Origin: Reticulitermes speratus
Taxonomy: Eukaryota > Arthropoda > Insecta > Blattodea > Rhinotermitidae
Direction of reading: 5' to 3'
DNA length: 64,000 nucleotides
Assembly (NCBI GenBank): GCA_021186555.1
Contig: JAJKFL010000004.1
Coordinates: 16,396,406 to 16,460,405, forward strand
Below, in pieces: positions 35,454 to 48,150 of the stretch. Position 1 is the stretch's first letter; each line of letters starts with the position of its first letter. The position numbers were made by a program, and so were the translations under genes. The notes beneath the pieces were generated by a model. That model worked only from the letters and a program-made list of their open reading frames with translations, was not told the origin of the DNA and did no database searches.

Positions 35454-36843
35454 ATGTTACAGAGTTAAAGTTTTACTTGAATTCTCGACAGGTTTTAAAG
35501 TACCGACGTAATTTAAGGTAAGTCAAGACGTTCGTTAATTCGTGTGGTTGAAGGACGTAGGTAATAGATTTCAGAAAGAATCCAATTTAAACTTCAAAGG
35601 AAGACTCTTATATTACATCAGTTAAAAAACATATCCCTTCATACTTTTTTCCTTAGCTTCCATACTTCAAATATCATTCTTTCTACTTCTTATCGCTACT
35701 TCTACACTTTGGATTCTATCCCCTTAATTATAAAATCATTCTAAGGATACCTCATCCACTCTAAAGAAAATTACGCGGTTTAATGGATTAAATTGATTAT
35801 ATTAGTTCCTTACAAAATTTTTCAGATCATTCCATTTTTGATCCTACCAATTTAAATAACCGGTTCGAAATTAAATCTATAGTTATTTATAATCTCGTAT
35901 CTCAAATGCTATATCTAATAACACCGAGTTTATTACTTTATTTTCATTCTCAGACAAAAATTTTTTTTCCTTATATCGGTGTGGAGGGCACTGCCTCTAT
36001 AAACTGCTGATAATTTGTTGTTGAAAAGTAAGCAGCGAGCAGCCCATAAAAAGTTTCTTCCGGTTTTGGAATGAGGTTGGTTCCAAGGACCTGTCATAGC
36101 AAAGTACCAGCATTTACGAAATTGTTACGTATTTTTAACTGAGAACTTTAAGGGATAAGGTCACTTTGGATACCTAGACGTACATATGAGGATATGAAAA
36201 TTTATCTTAAAGAGAAACTATAGAAGATGTGGACTGTTTTCAGCTAAGTCATAGTAGTAATATTGTAAAAATGGTAATTATCCATCAGGTTCAATACAGG
36301 TATGAAAAGTTCTTGACCGGCAGAGCGGCTGTTAGGATCACAGAGGTGCTGTGTCCCTTGCAGTATTTGCCGGCATACATTAATGGCTAAACTTTTTCAC
36401 TACTGTAAAAGAGTTTGAATGATTTAAAGAGGCACGTAATATGTACAGGTTACAAAGAGCAGATCTTAACACATATTGTGAAACATAAACCACGGTTGTG
36501 CTGGAAATGCTTGTCGTTCTCGTTCTTGCCGCTCATGACACTTTTTGTCAAAGGACAAAGCTTTGTCTGTATACTATTATAACACCGCCTTTTATACAGA
36601 AAGAAGCAATGCTTTTAAAACACTTCCACAATATTAATGAAAACAAAGGGCCAATCTTGTTCTATGTTCTCCCTTCCTCGCTTTAGACTAAATCTGAATC
36701 TTCTGTAGAGTAAGAAATTGTATACGAAACAACACCTAACAAAGATGCATTTATTCAGAAAATACTAGTTCACGGCAATCTGCATACAGTGTAACTTTCC
36801 TAACCTGATAAGCCTACTTGTGCCTCCAGATATTGAGCACATA
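34056..36843. other. Unannotated AT-rich stretch
   Basis: No gene recognised. Contains ATTT repeats at 34818-34833 and the TA microsatellite listed separately. Frames are 62-73 codons, not recognised. Confidence 0.5.
35417..35450. repeat. (TA)17 microsatellite
   Basis: Seventeen uninterrupted TA dinucleotides. Confidence 0.97.
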
Positions 36844-37121
36844 AAGTAAAGTTCACCCTAGAACAGGCCACGAAGGCCCAGAGGGGGAGTAGAGGTAGAG
36901 CTCTACTATTTCTTTAACCTCGGCGCTAGATGTTGGTGATTGTCAACGTCACGCCCCGGCCGCTTTACCCCCGGAAATGACCCGGTACCCATTGTATAGG
37001 ATGCTGGGTAGGCCTCAGGGCCGGTCAGGACGGGTGCCGAAAATCTCGCCACCACTGGGATTCGATTCCCGGACCGTCCAGCTTGTAGTGAGTCGCTATA
37101 CCGACTACGCTATCCCGGCCC
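36844..37121 (-). mobile_element. SINE family B, near full-length
   Basis: Minus-strand SINE. tRNA-like head: GGGATAGCGTAGTCGGTATA (A-box region, 37098-37117) and B box GGAATCGAATCCC (37057-37069). Then a GC-rich body (GGCCCTGAGG, CCTATACAATGGGTACCGGG, GTAAAGCGGCCGGGGCGTGA) and a 3' domain with the GGGGGAGTAG complement and GGCCTTCGTGGCC, ending near AACTTTACTT. Copies of parts occur at 9395, 16575, 19892, 33845 and 52445. No obvious target duplication. Confidence 0.8.
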
Positions 37122-37309
37122 ATAAGTGTGCAACATAGAAAATTATGGTTGAGGAAAATGAATAAAAGTAATATTTTATATTACATGCAGTTGATAATAA
37201 AATAGATCTTAAGATGTCGTAAGGCGATGCTTTGTGAGAAGGCCGACAGGATTATTCTGTCAAAGGTAATGTCTAGTACCAGGATCTCGTGATCAATAAA
37301 ATTAGACAG

Positions 37310-37372
37310 GGGGTTTCATAAAAGGCGGAATATATCTTGACTCACTTAGAGGCTAATAATTTCTCAGTTACC
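37310..37372 (+). mobile_element. LINE family 1, 3' UTR stub
   Basis: GGTTTCATAAAAGGCGGAAT...CTTGACTC...GAGGCTAAT matches the post-stop region at 48057-48110. No coding part: a very short 5'-truncated insertion or relic. Confidence 0.55.
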
Positions 37373-40300
37373 TGCCCAGTGTAGATAATTACGTTCTACA
37401 ACTGTCAGGTTTATTAGTTTCGGAGGTTTTATGGCAAATGTATTAATTACAAAGGATAGATATGTATAGGTTTATATAGAATACTACAGTCAATAAAACG
37501 CCATTATGACTGTTGAGTCAGGATGCAACATTATTTTTCGACGGCTAATGTCTCGTTTTCTTACCCCTATAATCACATAATTTAATTTAATTTACCAGTT
37601 TCTTTTTGATAGAACTTTCAACCGTTTAGTTACTTGACAATACGTAAAGCGATGTTAGAATTTTTATAGTACGCATTAATTGTTTACAAATTTGCGCCTC
37701 CATACTGGAACTGCACGTAGATGAATGTAGATAAAAACTACTGCAGTAACAACTTGCACTCTGTCCAGCTACAAGCGCTGCTTTCCTCTATTTTGCGAAT
37801 AGACCCTATGATTAATGGAGGAAATTAAATTAAATGACAAGGGAATAGAAAAAAATTACTTTGCCTTCATGTTGTATTTATTGACGCGGAAAATATCTGG
37901 TCTTAATGGGAATTAAAAATGAAAATACAAGTGAAAATGCACGAGAAAAAGCACGTTAGTCCATAACTTTGTGTCTTTTTCTTTATACATGCAATTTAAT
38001 TTTTATGAATGGCAGAATAAAAATTTTGCTTCGATGTTTGCCTGTAGATTCTTTTATGAAAAAAAATCAAATTTGCAGGACAAAATTTTTTACTAGAGCA
38101 ATGCGTTGGGGTTGTAGTTTGTGTATACATGTACCTTTATTCGTGTGTCATAGTTCTATTAAACGCTATAATATGTTTCTGTAAAATCTCTATAAAGTCA
38201 TTGCTTTGCAGTTTTAGAAATATTTATTCAAAATTTGCAGAAGAAGTTTACTTATTTTGGTCGGCATGAAGTTTATATGCTGGTCACAAACACTCTTTTG
38301 AAACTTAATATCTGATTTAACCGTCTGCAAAAGTATAATGGGTAGGAATGATGGTAATTTAATAGTTGAGCAACAGTTTTCTTATAAACAGGCTTCTAAT
38401 ATTGGATATGCCATAGTGTTTTCAGTTTCATCTTCTATGTTGTGAAATGACACTAAAAATTACTAGGCTTCTGTCAGGAAAGGAATATACATGATTGGTG
38501 GAAGTTCACATCGGCAGCCTACTTTCCCTACACAAATTACTTTTCACTGCTTTCCTCCAAAAATAAAGATAACATATTATATGCCAAAGTCATAGTAAAT
38601 TTAAAAGGAAATGATGCCACAATACTAGCGAGAAATGCTGGCAGTGGAAGAAGCAGCTGCTAAACAGATGTGTGTAAGAGGATTAGTTTTCTTTGTTTGT
38701 GTCACACAACTATGGTTGGGAGTGACAAAGAATGAGTTAAAAATTTGGAACCAATGCTTTTTCCTTCGAAAAGGTCCTGTCGTAAACACGTAATATCAAA
38801 CACTTAATATCAACGTTTTAACCTTATATTACGTCTATCAGCCAAGAGAAACGGTTGTTTTTATTTACAGAAATTAAATCGTATTATTTAAAACTCGGCT
38901 TTAGAGTAATTTATCATCATTGGATTTTTCAGAAACGGAAGAGGGAACAGAAATGAGTGAGACTCGAACCGCTTTAGTCCAAATTTACAGTATTTCGCTG
39001 TCTCATCCATTATCTTGTAAGCCTTCCGAGTTGCACAAAAGATACTACATACTGAGGAGAAAGGCCACGTTGCACTCTAATGTTCTGTAATGAGTCATTG
39101 TCTTACATTTTAACGAGGTATACAAGTTAAATTATGCTTATCTTTAGAAGGGTAATGCTGCCATGTGAAGAGTTTGTACATATGAGTGCATTTTAATAAT
39201 TTCGAAACAAACGACTGTGGCAAAGGTTCGAAGATTCACTTACATCTAAGTAACATGAATAGACTAATTCCTATCTCATAGAGAGCACACAGATCAGCTA
39301 ATTAGTTTTCCTGATGACAATGTTCCTTTCTTATTGCGACAATTATGACATCACGCGAGTTGTAAACTGTGTGCCATAATGCAGAGATTCTTCGTGTTAC
39401 AGAAGATGACACACATAACTGCCACTTGGTTTAGACGGCTAACTAAAATCACTGTGAAGATAATGACATTGAATTGCGTTAACATATTTTTATCTCCACC
39501 CTTCTTAAAAATCGCTAAAAACACTCCATTTCTGAAAAATGTAAGGAATGAGAAATCTCAAACAAAGAACGTTAAGAAAAGTGGTGCTTCCTTAAAAGTC
39601 AAGAGTTTCCCAGATGGTCAACGAATGCCCCTCATTTTATGGAAAGCAATCTTTCATTAAAATGTTAACAAGAAAATATGAATGTAAGAAATTGGTTGGA
39701 GGAAGAAAATACGAAACAAATCATTCCGCGCTGGATTTTAAGGGATCATTGCTTCTAATGTTAAAGAATTATAAAGTATCAATATGGAAGATATAATTAC
39801 AAGAACTTCCGGATTTATCTTCGATATTTATATGACAATTTAGAGTATGTGATAGGGATTACGTGCTTATCCATTAATTTTTATTTATGTTTTGATTCGA
39901 TGCCAAATGATACAGTAGTAAATGTATACGAATGCGTTTAAGATGTTTTATCCCTGAATTTGTATCGCGATTTGTTGCCTCAGTGTTTTATTACCCCATA
40001 ACTACAGGATTAAATCTACAGAATTCACTTCCAATTATATTTTCAGTTTGTTATTAATAGGAAAATTGTTTTTTAGAAAGTGAGATTCTGATACAATATT
40101 TTGGACATTTGAATTACCTTGCGAAGACATTCCTCTTATCCTTATGTACAGTCACACATATTTCTTATATTAAGAGAGTGTGTGCCATTTTTGGAGGCTA
40201 AAATATCTTATGAGGACTAAAGAATAAAACTGAAATTTATCAAGTCAAAGTCCCGAATATTATTACTTATTTTATTTATGAAAATATACCATAACACGTT

Positions 40301-42450
40301 TGTGTCTTTCAGTGTCTGATAGGAGCTATAGTTTAAGGCGGCCACACAATAATTGTTTTAATTATTTAAATTGAGAAAAAAATAATTTTACAAACTGCAT
40401 TTACTTTATTTGACTACACACATGTCCAAGTATTATGCAAAAGTGAGATGTGCATGCCTCTTGCTTTAAAAGTTAAGATACCGTAATTTTTTCGTACATA
40501 ATAAAATGTGTATTGTTTATTTTCATATTGAACATTTATGTACCCAAACTTTCTGGCACTAACTTCGACAAACATGTTACAAGAAACCGACTCCAAAATC
40601 TGAGCGGCTTTTTCCTTCGTACCGCCTGCTGTCTAGGTTACATTACACATTATTTCGCTTTGGGGGGGGGGGGGGGATACACTCATATATTTCAATTTTA
40701 CCATCTGCCCGCAATTAGTTGCAGAGTTATTAATGTTTGTAGGTTTCCCCACATGAAATGTGTGCACATCAGAACACAGTGCTTAAGCAAACAGAGAGTT
40801 TTTGCTTATTGAAGTTACTGTTAATATTATTCCGCAAGGTTACTGTGAAGAATTACAGCACATTGCGGCATAAGGTGTGCGAACTGCAGGAACTTTCAGA
40901 ATTAGGAGCTTTATAATTTGCACTTTTCTCAAAAAATTTATGATTAAACCAATGAGCATAAAACTGACGGAACATGCAGCGCGCATTGGAAAGAAAAAAT
41001 GCATTCAGGGTTTTAGTCAGGAAATCTCAGGGCGAGGGAGCATTCGGCAGATTTAGGTGTAGAACGAAAATTTAATACTAAATTAATTTTAGAGTAATAG
41101 AGTGTGACGGTGTGGATTTGATTCACTTAGCTTAATCAGTAATAGAATAATTTACAATTCCAGAAAAATACTTCTAGTTAAGTGCTTTTTTATGTTTTTA
41201 CAATTCTGACGAAAGCTAAGTACAGCCTACGGTGTCTAATTTTTCCTACTGTCAAAGAAGAAGGAATGGCAAAAATATGTTTTCTTGTTTTGTAACACGA
41301 AGGAAGGCGGGGTGCTCTTTCTTTATTAGGAAACAATTTGTGGTCAGACAACAGCAGTGACTCCTTTTTTCGAGAAAAGCAGACTGTGTAATCGAAGAAT
41401 GAGGAGGAAAATTCTCTAACGACTGGACAAGCAAAGCCAAAGTCGATTTCAAAGTTTGTAACTCTGTTTTCTACTTTAAGATTTAAATAAAAAATCAATT
41501 GCTCAGTCGGCATATCTTCATACAATAATAATCGCAACATTATACTGAAAGCAAGGTACTTTAGTTTCTTAGTCATCCATTTCTGAATGTCATATTTTCC
41601 ATTCTGTTAACTTACCAATGCTTTCGAAAACCCAGCTCTACATGTCCGCTTTGTGTCTGCCCTTTCGGCATAGCGATGGTATTATCAGCATATTATATTT
41701 ATATATATGTATGTGTGTGTGTTTGTAAGCATTACTCCCTCTATTCAAGTTCAAAAAATGATTCTCTTATTCGAAAGTTTAAAGTATGTGTAGGGCACAC
41801 ATTTTTTCCTGTGGTCATTGGCATTTCTATTGCATATTGGCGCTTTTGGTGTCCACATCGCTTTACCCTTTAACAGATCGAAACAGATCCTTCTCATATG
41901 GCTCATTGATTATGCCATGTACATATTTAAAATCAAAGCCCTGCACTACAGAAAGTAACATTTGTGATCTGTATATGTCGACTCGATATTTTAACAAAAT
42001 TCTAAATAAATTCCTGAATCAGAACCGTTCTTAATATGCTAATAATAAACCGGCCAATCAAGAAATACCAAACCTGTACTGAATCCGGGGATTTGTTACT
42101 GTATTAACAAACACTGCTCTTGACCCTATCCTAAGCTGTAGTTTTGTGTTACCATTAATATTTTATGGCTTATATTAGATTTCTATAAGCTTCATAATAT
42201 AATCTATTAATATGAGCTTGCGTATAGTGATTAGGGTATAGACTGGAAGAATACAGAATTAGAGTTAAATTCCCAGGGCGTCAGAAATCTTTCTTTTCAC
42301 TACCCAAACCAGACCGAGTTACTTTCTCCCGAGGTAAATCGGTCGGAGAGGGAAGGTAAACAATCAAGTTCCTCTTTTGGCCGAGGATAAGAATGCGTGA
42401 AAATATACCTCAACTCACATATTCGTCTTCGCTGCGTTATGACTTCGTAC
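37373..42450. other. Long unannotated stretch
   Basis: No gene recognised. The 128-codon minus frame at 41190-41576, the 99-codon plus frame at 40513-40812 and the 93-codon plus frame at 39379-39660 have no motif I can name. A weak tRNA-like B box (GGTTCGAGTCTC complement, near 38963) and a G15 tract (40662-40676) are the only structured items. Confidence 0.5.
40662..40676. repeat. G15 homopolymer
   Basis: Fifteen consecutive G on the plus strand; capable of forming stacked G structures and prone to sequencing error. Confidence 0.9.
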
Positions 42451-42598
42451 AGATTCTGTTCAGATGACGTCCTGTTATTCCCTACATAGATCCTGTTCAG
42501 GTGACGTCCTGTTATTCCCTACATAGATCCTGTTCAGATGACGTCCTGTTATTCCCTACATAGATACTGTTCAGGTGACGTCCTGTTATGTCCTACAC
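42451..42598. repeat. 37-bp tandem repeat, 4 units, alternating A/B types
   Basis: Exact 37-bp period at 42451, 42488, 42525 and 42562. Units 1 and 3 carry CAGATGACGTCC, units 2 and 4 CAGGTGACGTCC, so the array looks like a duplicated dimer. Each unit contains the palindrome TGACGTC/GACGTC (cAMP-response-element-like core). No role can be assigned from sequence. Confidence 0.95.
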
Positions 42599-43998
42599 AC
42601 AACGTCTTAAGCTGTATTTCTTAGTCTGTGAATGAGTAGGCCTGTCCCTCTAACACAAGATTAAATAGCCCTAAAACCTGTTGAGATGTTTCATTACACT
42701 TCAAATGGATACACTTTTGTCTCCGGATTTCTTTTTCTTTTTATTTGTGTGAAACACAAGACGCTAAGACATGGAGCTGTTCTCTGTTGTAATTTAGAGG
42801 ATGTCAACAAATCAGAATGAGCTGCCTGTAAGAACTTAGTTTTTCATGTCACGCCCGCTTCTGTGTCGTCTCTTGTTTCTTACTAGCGTCATATTCTAGG
42901 GTTTCTTCTTTGTTGTTTCCAATTCCTTAGTAAAACTGAAAAAAAAGAGGTTGGTAAGAAAGAGTCAAATGGAAACTAGCGCTTTAAAGGAAAGGCGTAT
43001 GACAATGAAGACTGCCAACTTCGGCACTTCACGTTCCCCTTTTCCAAACAAGAACCACGCAATCAGATTAAAAAAAAAGACCACATCTAGTCCGTTTCTA
43101 TGTAAACGTCTGACTTTTCAAGAACAGCTGACCAAGCCAAAATGTAAATATTTCTCTTGAGTTCTAACAAGCCAACGTGCAATGTGTTAAGAATAACATT
43201 AATTCTTTCTCAAACGTTTTACTTACAAACATTCACAGCACGCACACTTTCTTCCCTTTTTATCAAATAAATTTCCGTAGAAAAGAAAAAATCGCCAAGT
43301 TTATTTGTGGGTAATCGCGTTTTGCTTAGAGAAACTGATAAGATTAAATAAAGTAAAGACGTCACTGAATCTAGGTAGCACGTCAGAGGTATAAACGGAT
43401 CACAGAAATAAAACCCCATGCAGTCTTCTAGACACTGGAATTAGACCGAAGTGAATGGAGAAGTTCGTGCCGCTGCCACACCTGATACCTATTTCATAGG
43501 ATGCTTAGAGTTCCATGGGGTCAAACGGGATGCTGAATAGCCCTTGCCTTCTCCATTCGCCATTCACTTTGCTGACTGGCATGTTCTGAATCATGACAGC
43601 TGTGGTATTGAAAGTAATTTCTATACTCGTACAGCATTTAAGCAAGCAGGTACTATTCCAATAAAGTGGGACAATTTTTAGAAGTTTAATATTTGTGTGT
43701 TATTTCAGGGTATTGCAGGGGAGTTAATGGAGATTTAAGTGTTTTGAGATATAACACCTCATCTTTTGGTGAGTGCTTGCCAAAGTTTCGGAGGAGCTTT
43801 AGCCCTCAATCTTCATGGGAATCTCAGAAACTTGGACTTCTTAGACTACCCTGATAATTGGCAACAACACCATTCGACACGTCCTTAACTTCACCAAGAG
43901 ACAAGATGTCATAACCCAGATTACCCAGAATCTTATTCAAAATTGGTAATTTTTAAAGGGCAGTGTTTCCGACAAAACATTCAGAATAAACCGCTTAT
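42599..43998. other. Unannotated stretch
   Basis: No gene recognised. A spaced inverted repeat (GAAGTGAATGGAGAAG at 43449-43464 against CTTCTCCATTCGCCATTCAC at 43549-43568) and, at 43775-43825 on the minus strand, TGAAGATTGAGG...CCTCCGAAAC, a distant relative of the hammerhead-like motif. Not coding. Confidence 0.5.
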
Positions 43999-44133
43999 GA
44001 GCGCACACCACTTTATCCAACAAATGCGCTCTTATTATATCTTGCTATGTTAAACAATACAGTCACAGTGACTGTATTGGTAACATAACAATATATAATA
44101 AGACGCATTTGTTGGTTAAAGTGGTGTGTGCTC
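43999..44133. repeat. Near-perfect ~67-bp inverted repeat hairpin
   Basis: Arms 43999-44066 and 44068-44133 meet at a single base (44067) within CAGTCACAGTGACTG. About seven mismatches or one-base gaps over the arms. Each arm carries CCAACAAATGCG or its complement (44017-44028, 44104-44115), the same core string seen in the palindromes at 817, 29697 and 30642. No coding content. Confidence 0.9.
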
Positions 44134-46540
44134 GAATGACAATGCACGGTATGAATAGTATAATGCTTATGAGATCCAAACAACGGCATTTTAAGTAATA
44201 TTCTGTTACTAGATGGCTCTGGTATTCTATGGATGACTTATAAGTATTTAAATTTCTTCGTTTCGTTACCGGTACGCAAGATGTCATTAAATATGGTAAA
44301 TAACTTCTGAATCGAACAAGATTTGTGTAGGATATCTTCACTGTCGCCGTCAGAACCTTCGAAAGTTTTCATCCATATATATAACCTAATTAAATGTAAC
44401 TGTACGAAGTGTGATGGCGCAGAGTATTTACGTCGTTAAGTCGTATTGTATATGAGAAAATGACTTGGGCATTTTCCAGAAAGTTTTATCATTTGTCAAG
44501 AAATGCAAAGTGTGGAACTTCCTATTTCCCATATTATTTTTTACCTTCTATTTTACTGGGATTAGAATACAACAAAAAGTTTACATAATTTTTTGTTTTC
44601 AATTTATAAACTTACGAGTTTGGGGGAAGTTTAGGTTGGAATATATATATATGTGGTAAAAGACTAAAGTAAGGCCAGTATATTTTTGACCCGCAAATAA
44701 GTCATGTGTACAGCAGAGGCTTTTAGAGTAAGGTATTGACGCATATATTATAGAGGGCTCAGTAGTATAAGAATGTTGGGAGCAGTTGGTTGCGTTGTTC
44801 CTGCTAACGGTCTTGGATATCAACATTGTTCGCTCAAGTACTCAAAATATTCTTAAACAGTTATGAAATTTCGGTTTCTTACTCTTATGCAATTAGAAAT
44901 TACAAATTTGTGGGTGTTAAATTATCTTATATATTGTAGGTCTTCATCAAGAAAAAATGGAACTTTTAAGCTTGCCTATTATCTGTAATGTGGTATACCT
45001 TGTACGATCATAGAGCAATAACCCACTTGGTGGCTACAATAGAAACCCATGTTTTATAAGATCAAATACTTTTACTCTCCACAAATTTTTATTGCGCCAG
45101 TTACGTGAAATTGTCAAAACATAAAAGGAATTTTTAAATATTTCAGAACACAGGGGTCTGTACAAAATGTATGGGATAAAAGGAAAATGGACAGAAATGT
45201 AGCAAAAGATTAATGTGTGACACGTTTTTATTCTTTATTATTTAAAAAAAATAAAATTTTTTTCACTTAAGTGTTTCGCAGATTTTCTGATTATAGCACA
45301 ATTTCCGTAGGTTGCTTTGTTATATACGACACGGATACAGTATGCTACTGTCCTTCTAGAGTCAACGTCTCTAGATGTGATTTTCCGCAGGCAACGGAAA
45401 ACACAGGCGTGATAATGAAACTAGTCAGATTCGGTAGGTATGATGTCTTATCGTCAGGGATTATTGTCGTGTGGCACGTTAACGGATTGCCGTCCTACAC
45501 TGCATGCTGCACTCAAAAAATTTAAATAACAAAAAATTCAATTGGTATTTTAAACACTTCCCCACTTTATTATTATTTCGTAACACTCAATATAATTCAC
45601 TTTTGCAATATTGACAATTTTTAGCAATGTGTGTTTCATTTATTATATTTTAATTGAGAAGAAGCCGACAATCTTATGTCACAACTTGTTTGCTTCCCAA
45701 AACTCCACCAGATAAACCAACAGAGCCCGTCTTGTCCCCTTATATCTCGTTGACCCCCAGTACAATTACTCCCCTTCTCCAAAACTCAACATTAATCCTA
45801 TTGGTCGAAATTTAATCTGAAACAAAATCTCATAGGCCGAATTTGGAATTTTTAAATATCTATCCCATAATTGACCAACTAACCCAGTGCTGTAGGTCCC
45901 TGTATCAACTTCAGACACCCCATCTCCGCAGTTAATATTCTATAGAGGGTCATTTATGACGCAACGGCTGGTAGCTTCCCTACTAACATTTATGGGTGTT
46001 CAAATTCATGTATAATATTTTCTCAAAAAAGCGTTTCCTTCAAAAATTTTTAGAAAACTAGGGGATTGACAAAAGCCAGCACGTTCTTTTAATTTCTTTG
46101 ACTACTCTCCCCCCCACCTAGTTTATGGCTGCAGGTCTGACCCTCCTTTTCGAGTTTAGTCTTCCTTAGCCTGATGTCCTAATTGTTTTGCCAAAAAAAA
46201 CTAGGATGTCCACCAAGACGATGAATAGGACTCGAACCCAAACTCTCTGGTAACAAGTAACATCATTTGTCATTTTGTAATATTATATATTTTGACTAAT
46301 ATTTGGAAATAACTAAATGATTCGTAAGTACGTAAACAGAACGTATTAAATTAAGGAATTAAACCAGGCATATTAAGATTTTTAGAAGTATATTGTGTAA
46401 CTTTGAAAATTACTTTCTAAAAAGTAGTGACATTATTGGTGACGTTTACCCTATATCAAGAAATACAAACGCAGATATATTCATACGGAATATGGAGCAG
46501 TCATTCGTAGATTGCTGATACGGAAAGTGTGGAAATAGAG
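44134..46540. other. Unannotated stretch
   Basis: No gene recognised. Frames of 64-92 codons (44063-44341 minus overlaps the hairpin; 45271-45525 plus) are unassigned. A B-box-like GGGTTCGAGTCC on the minus strand (46231-46242) lacks a credible A box. ATATAT run at 44642-44653. Confidence 0.5.
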
Positions 46541-46650
46541 TTATTTGAAACGTAGGTAACTCTTCACTATCTGGCACTGAGCGACATCCAAGAAGACTTG
46601 AATCTTCAGCAGCAATGTTCAGTGAATCTGAAAACTTGCAGTCACGGTGC
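46541..46650 (-). repeat. Fragment of dispersed repeat family D
   Basis: The minus strand has GAAGATTCAAGTC, GGATGTCGCTCAGTGCCAGA and a degraded GTTACC/CGTTTCAAA block, which resembles parts of the inverted pair at 48955-49190. The open frame here (46446-46652) is a by-product. Confidence 0.35.
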
Positions 46651-47532
46651 ACTTAACTTGTACTGTTTGGACATTAACACTGAGATAATTTACGAATTGA
46701 TCTATTTATTAATTGCTTTCTTTATAATAGGATAATATTGTCTGTTCCGTAAGGTGCACACAAATCGCTGTGTGACATGAGCTACTGGCAGCTTTTATGC
46801 CATTACTTAGTCATGGTTATAGTGACGATATAAAACATACATTTTGCAGGTATGCTGAAAAGAAACCTTTTCGGAGACCGCTGGTGGTGTTTTGTTAATT
46901 AGGAGTACGTATTTATAGTACATATTTACACACTTAATTCCCATAAGATTCAACATTCCTTTCAGCGAAAAAATACTGCTGATTATAAACATGAAAATAT
47001 ACAGCCTATAAATATTATCAGAAGAGGAGCAGAATTTATTATGATAACGTCGTTTTGAGAACCCTCAAGAGTAACCATTTCCCTTGTTACAGATAAAATC
47101 ATCAAGAACAGTGCCCCTTATTAAGAAAGACTGGCAAGTATTTCCACCTTTCAACACAACACACTTAAACCTATTTACTCCCCATTCGGTCGTTCGTATT
47201 CTGGGTAATGGGAGTGGGATAATTTGGGGGTGTGTGCTAAAATAAAAAAAAACTTTTGGGGAAATACAGCTGTTTTCTTTTCTACTTCCCACATTTTCTT
47301 CTCTTTTCCTGTTCTATTCTGGCAGTGTTCCTGTTTTTATACGTCTGTTCAGACATGGTTTCAACTTACTGAATGTACTCTGTTGCGTGGGATGGTAGGA
47401 TGATGTGTAATGTTAGGAAATTGAACCGTAAAGGATAAAGTGCAATGGAGTGGGGAACGAAAATTCTCATGTTCTTACAAGCCGTCTGGGACGTCTAACT
47501 CTAGAAAAGTTTAAATTGCCCGCGTGCCCCTT
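46651..47532. other. Unannotated stretch
   Basis: Nothing recognised; two minus frames (46807-46992, 47065-47292) without known motifs. Confidence 0.5.
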
Positions 47533-47594
47533 TGTGTGCGTGTGTGTGTGTCGGTATGTATCTATGTGTGTGTGAGAGAGAGAGAGAGGGGGAG
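47533..47594. repeat. TG/GA microsatellite
   Basis: (TG)n with interruptions followed by (GA)n; directly upstream of the LINE tail at 47655. The Cys/Val and Arg/Glu-rich start of the frame at 47532 comes from it. Confidence 0.85.
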
Positions 47595-47654
47595 GAAAAT
47601 AAGAGTGGCGGAGTATGGTGTTTCTGCCTAATGCTTCAACTATTCGATAATAAC

Positions 47655-48150
47655 GAAAGGCTCAAAATTGCCAATAATCAACGCTTTAAGGTAAATTCGA
47701 AAACGGTGCTGAGGAGGATATTTGGACCTATGAGGGACGAGGTAACAGGGGAGTAGAGAAGACTACATAACGAGAAACTTAATGATCTGTACTCATAACT
47801 ATTATTCAGGTGATCAAATCAAGAAGAATGAGGTGGGCAGGGCATGTAGCACGTATGGGTGAGGGGAGAGGTGCATACAGGATTTTGGTGGGGAGACTTG
47901 AGGGAAGGAGACCACTTGGAAGACCCAGGCGTAGATGGGAGAATAATATTAAAATTGATTTTCAAGAAGTGGGATGGGGGGCATGGACTGGATTGATATG
48001 GCTCAGGATAGGGACAGGTGGCGGGCTCTTATGAATGAGGTAATGAACCTTCAGGTTCCATAAAACGCGGGGAATTTCTTGACTAGCTGAGGACCTGTTA
48101 GCTTCTCAAGAAGGACTCTGCTCCATGGAGTTAGTTAGTTAGTAAGGTAA
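47655..48150 (+). mobile_element. LINE family 1, best preserved 3' portion
   Basis: The plus strand encodes, in order, LRRIFGPMRDEVTGE (~47707-47752), a stop where the family has Trp, LHNEKLNDLYS, then [20 protein letters not shown] (47810-47872) and [18 protein letters not shown]6 run near 47973 shifts the frame, after which DWI, AQDRDRW (in a Met-Asp-Trp-Ile context) and NLQVP follow to the stop near 48063. A 3' UTR runs from CATAAAACGCGGGGAATTTC to the terminal GGAGTTAGTTAGTTAGT. The reverse transcriptase core is absent: a 5'-truncated, dead copy. This is the reference for the other family 1 pieces. Confidence 0.9.

Noticed and set aside
38963-39020. tRNA-like sequence on the minus strand (GGTTCGAGTCTC)
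   Set aside because: A box too degraded and no SINE body recognised.
39590-39665. LINE family 1 3' end on the minus strand
   Set aside because: Only a loose match around the CATAAAA box; below what I would defend.
41190-41576. 128-codon minus-strand frame
   Set aside because: No recognisable motif; starts and ends in ordinary AT-rich sequence. Length is within chance for 64 kb.
42451-42598. CRISPR-like array from regularly spaced repeats
   Set aside because: Units are contiguous 37-bp tandem copies with no unique spacers, in animal DNA.
46231-46260. tRNA-like B box GGGTTCGAGTCC on the minus strand
   Set aside because: Isolated B box with no A box at the right spacing.
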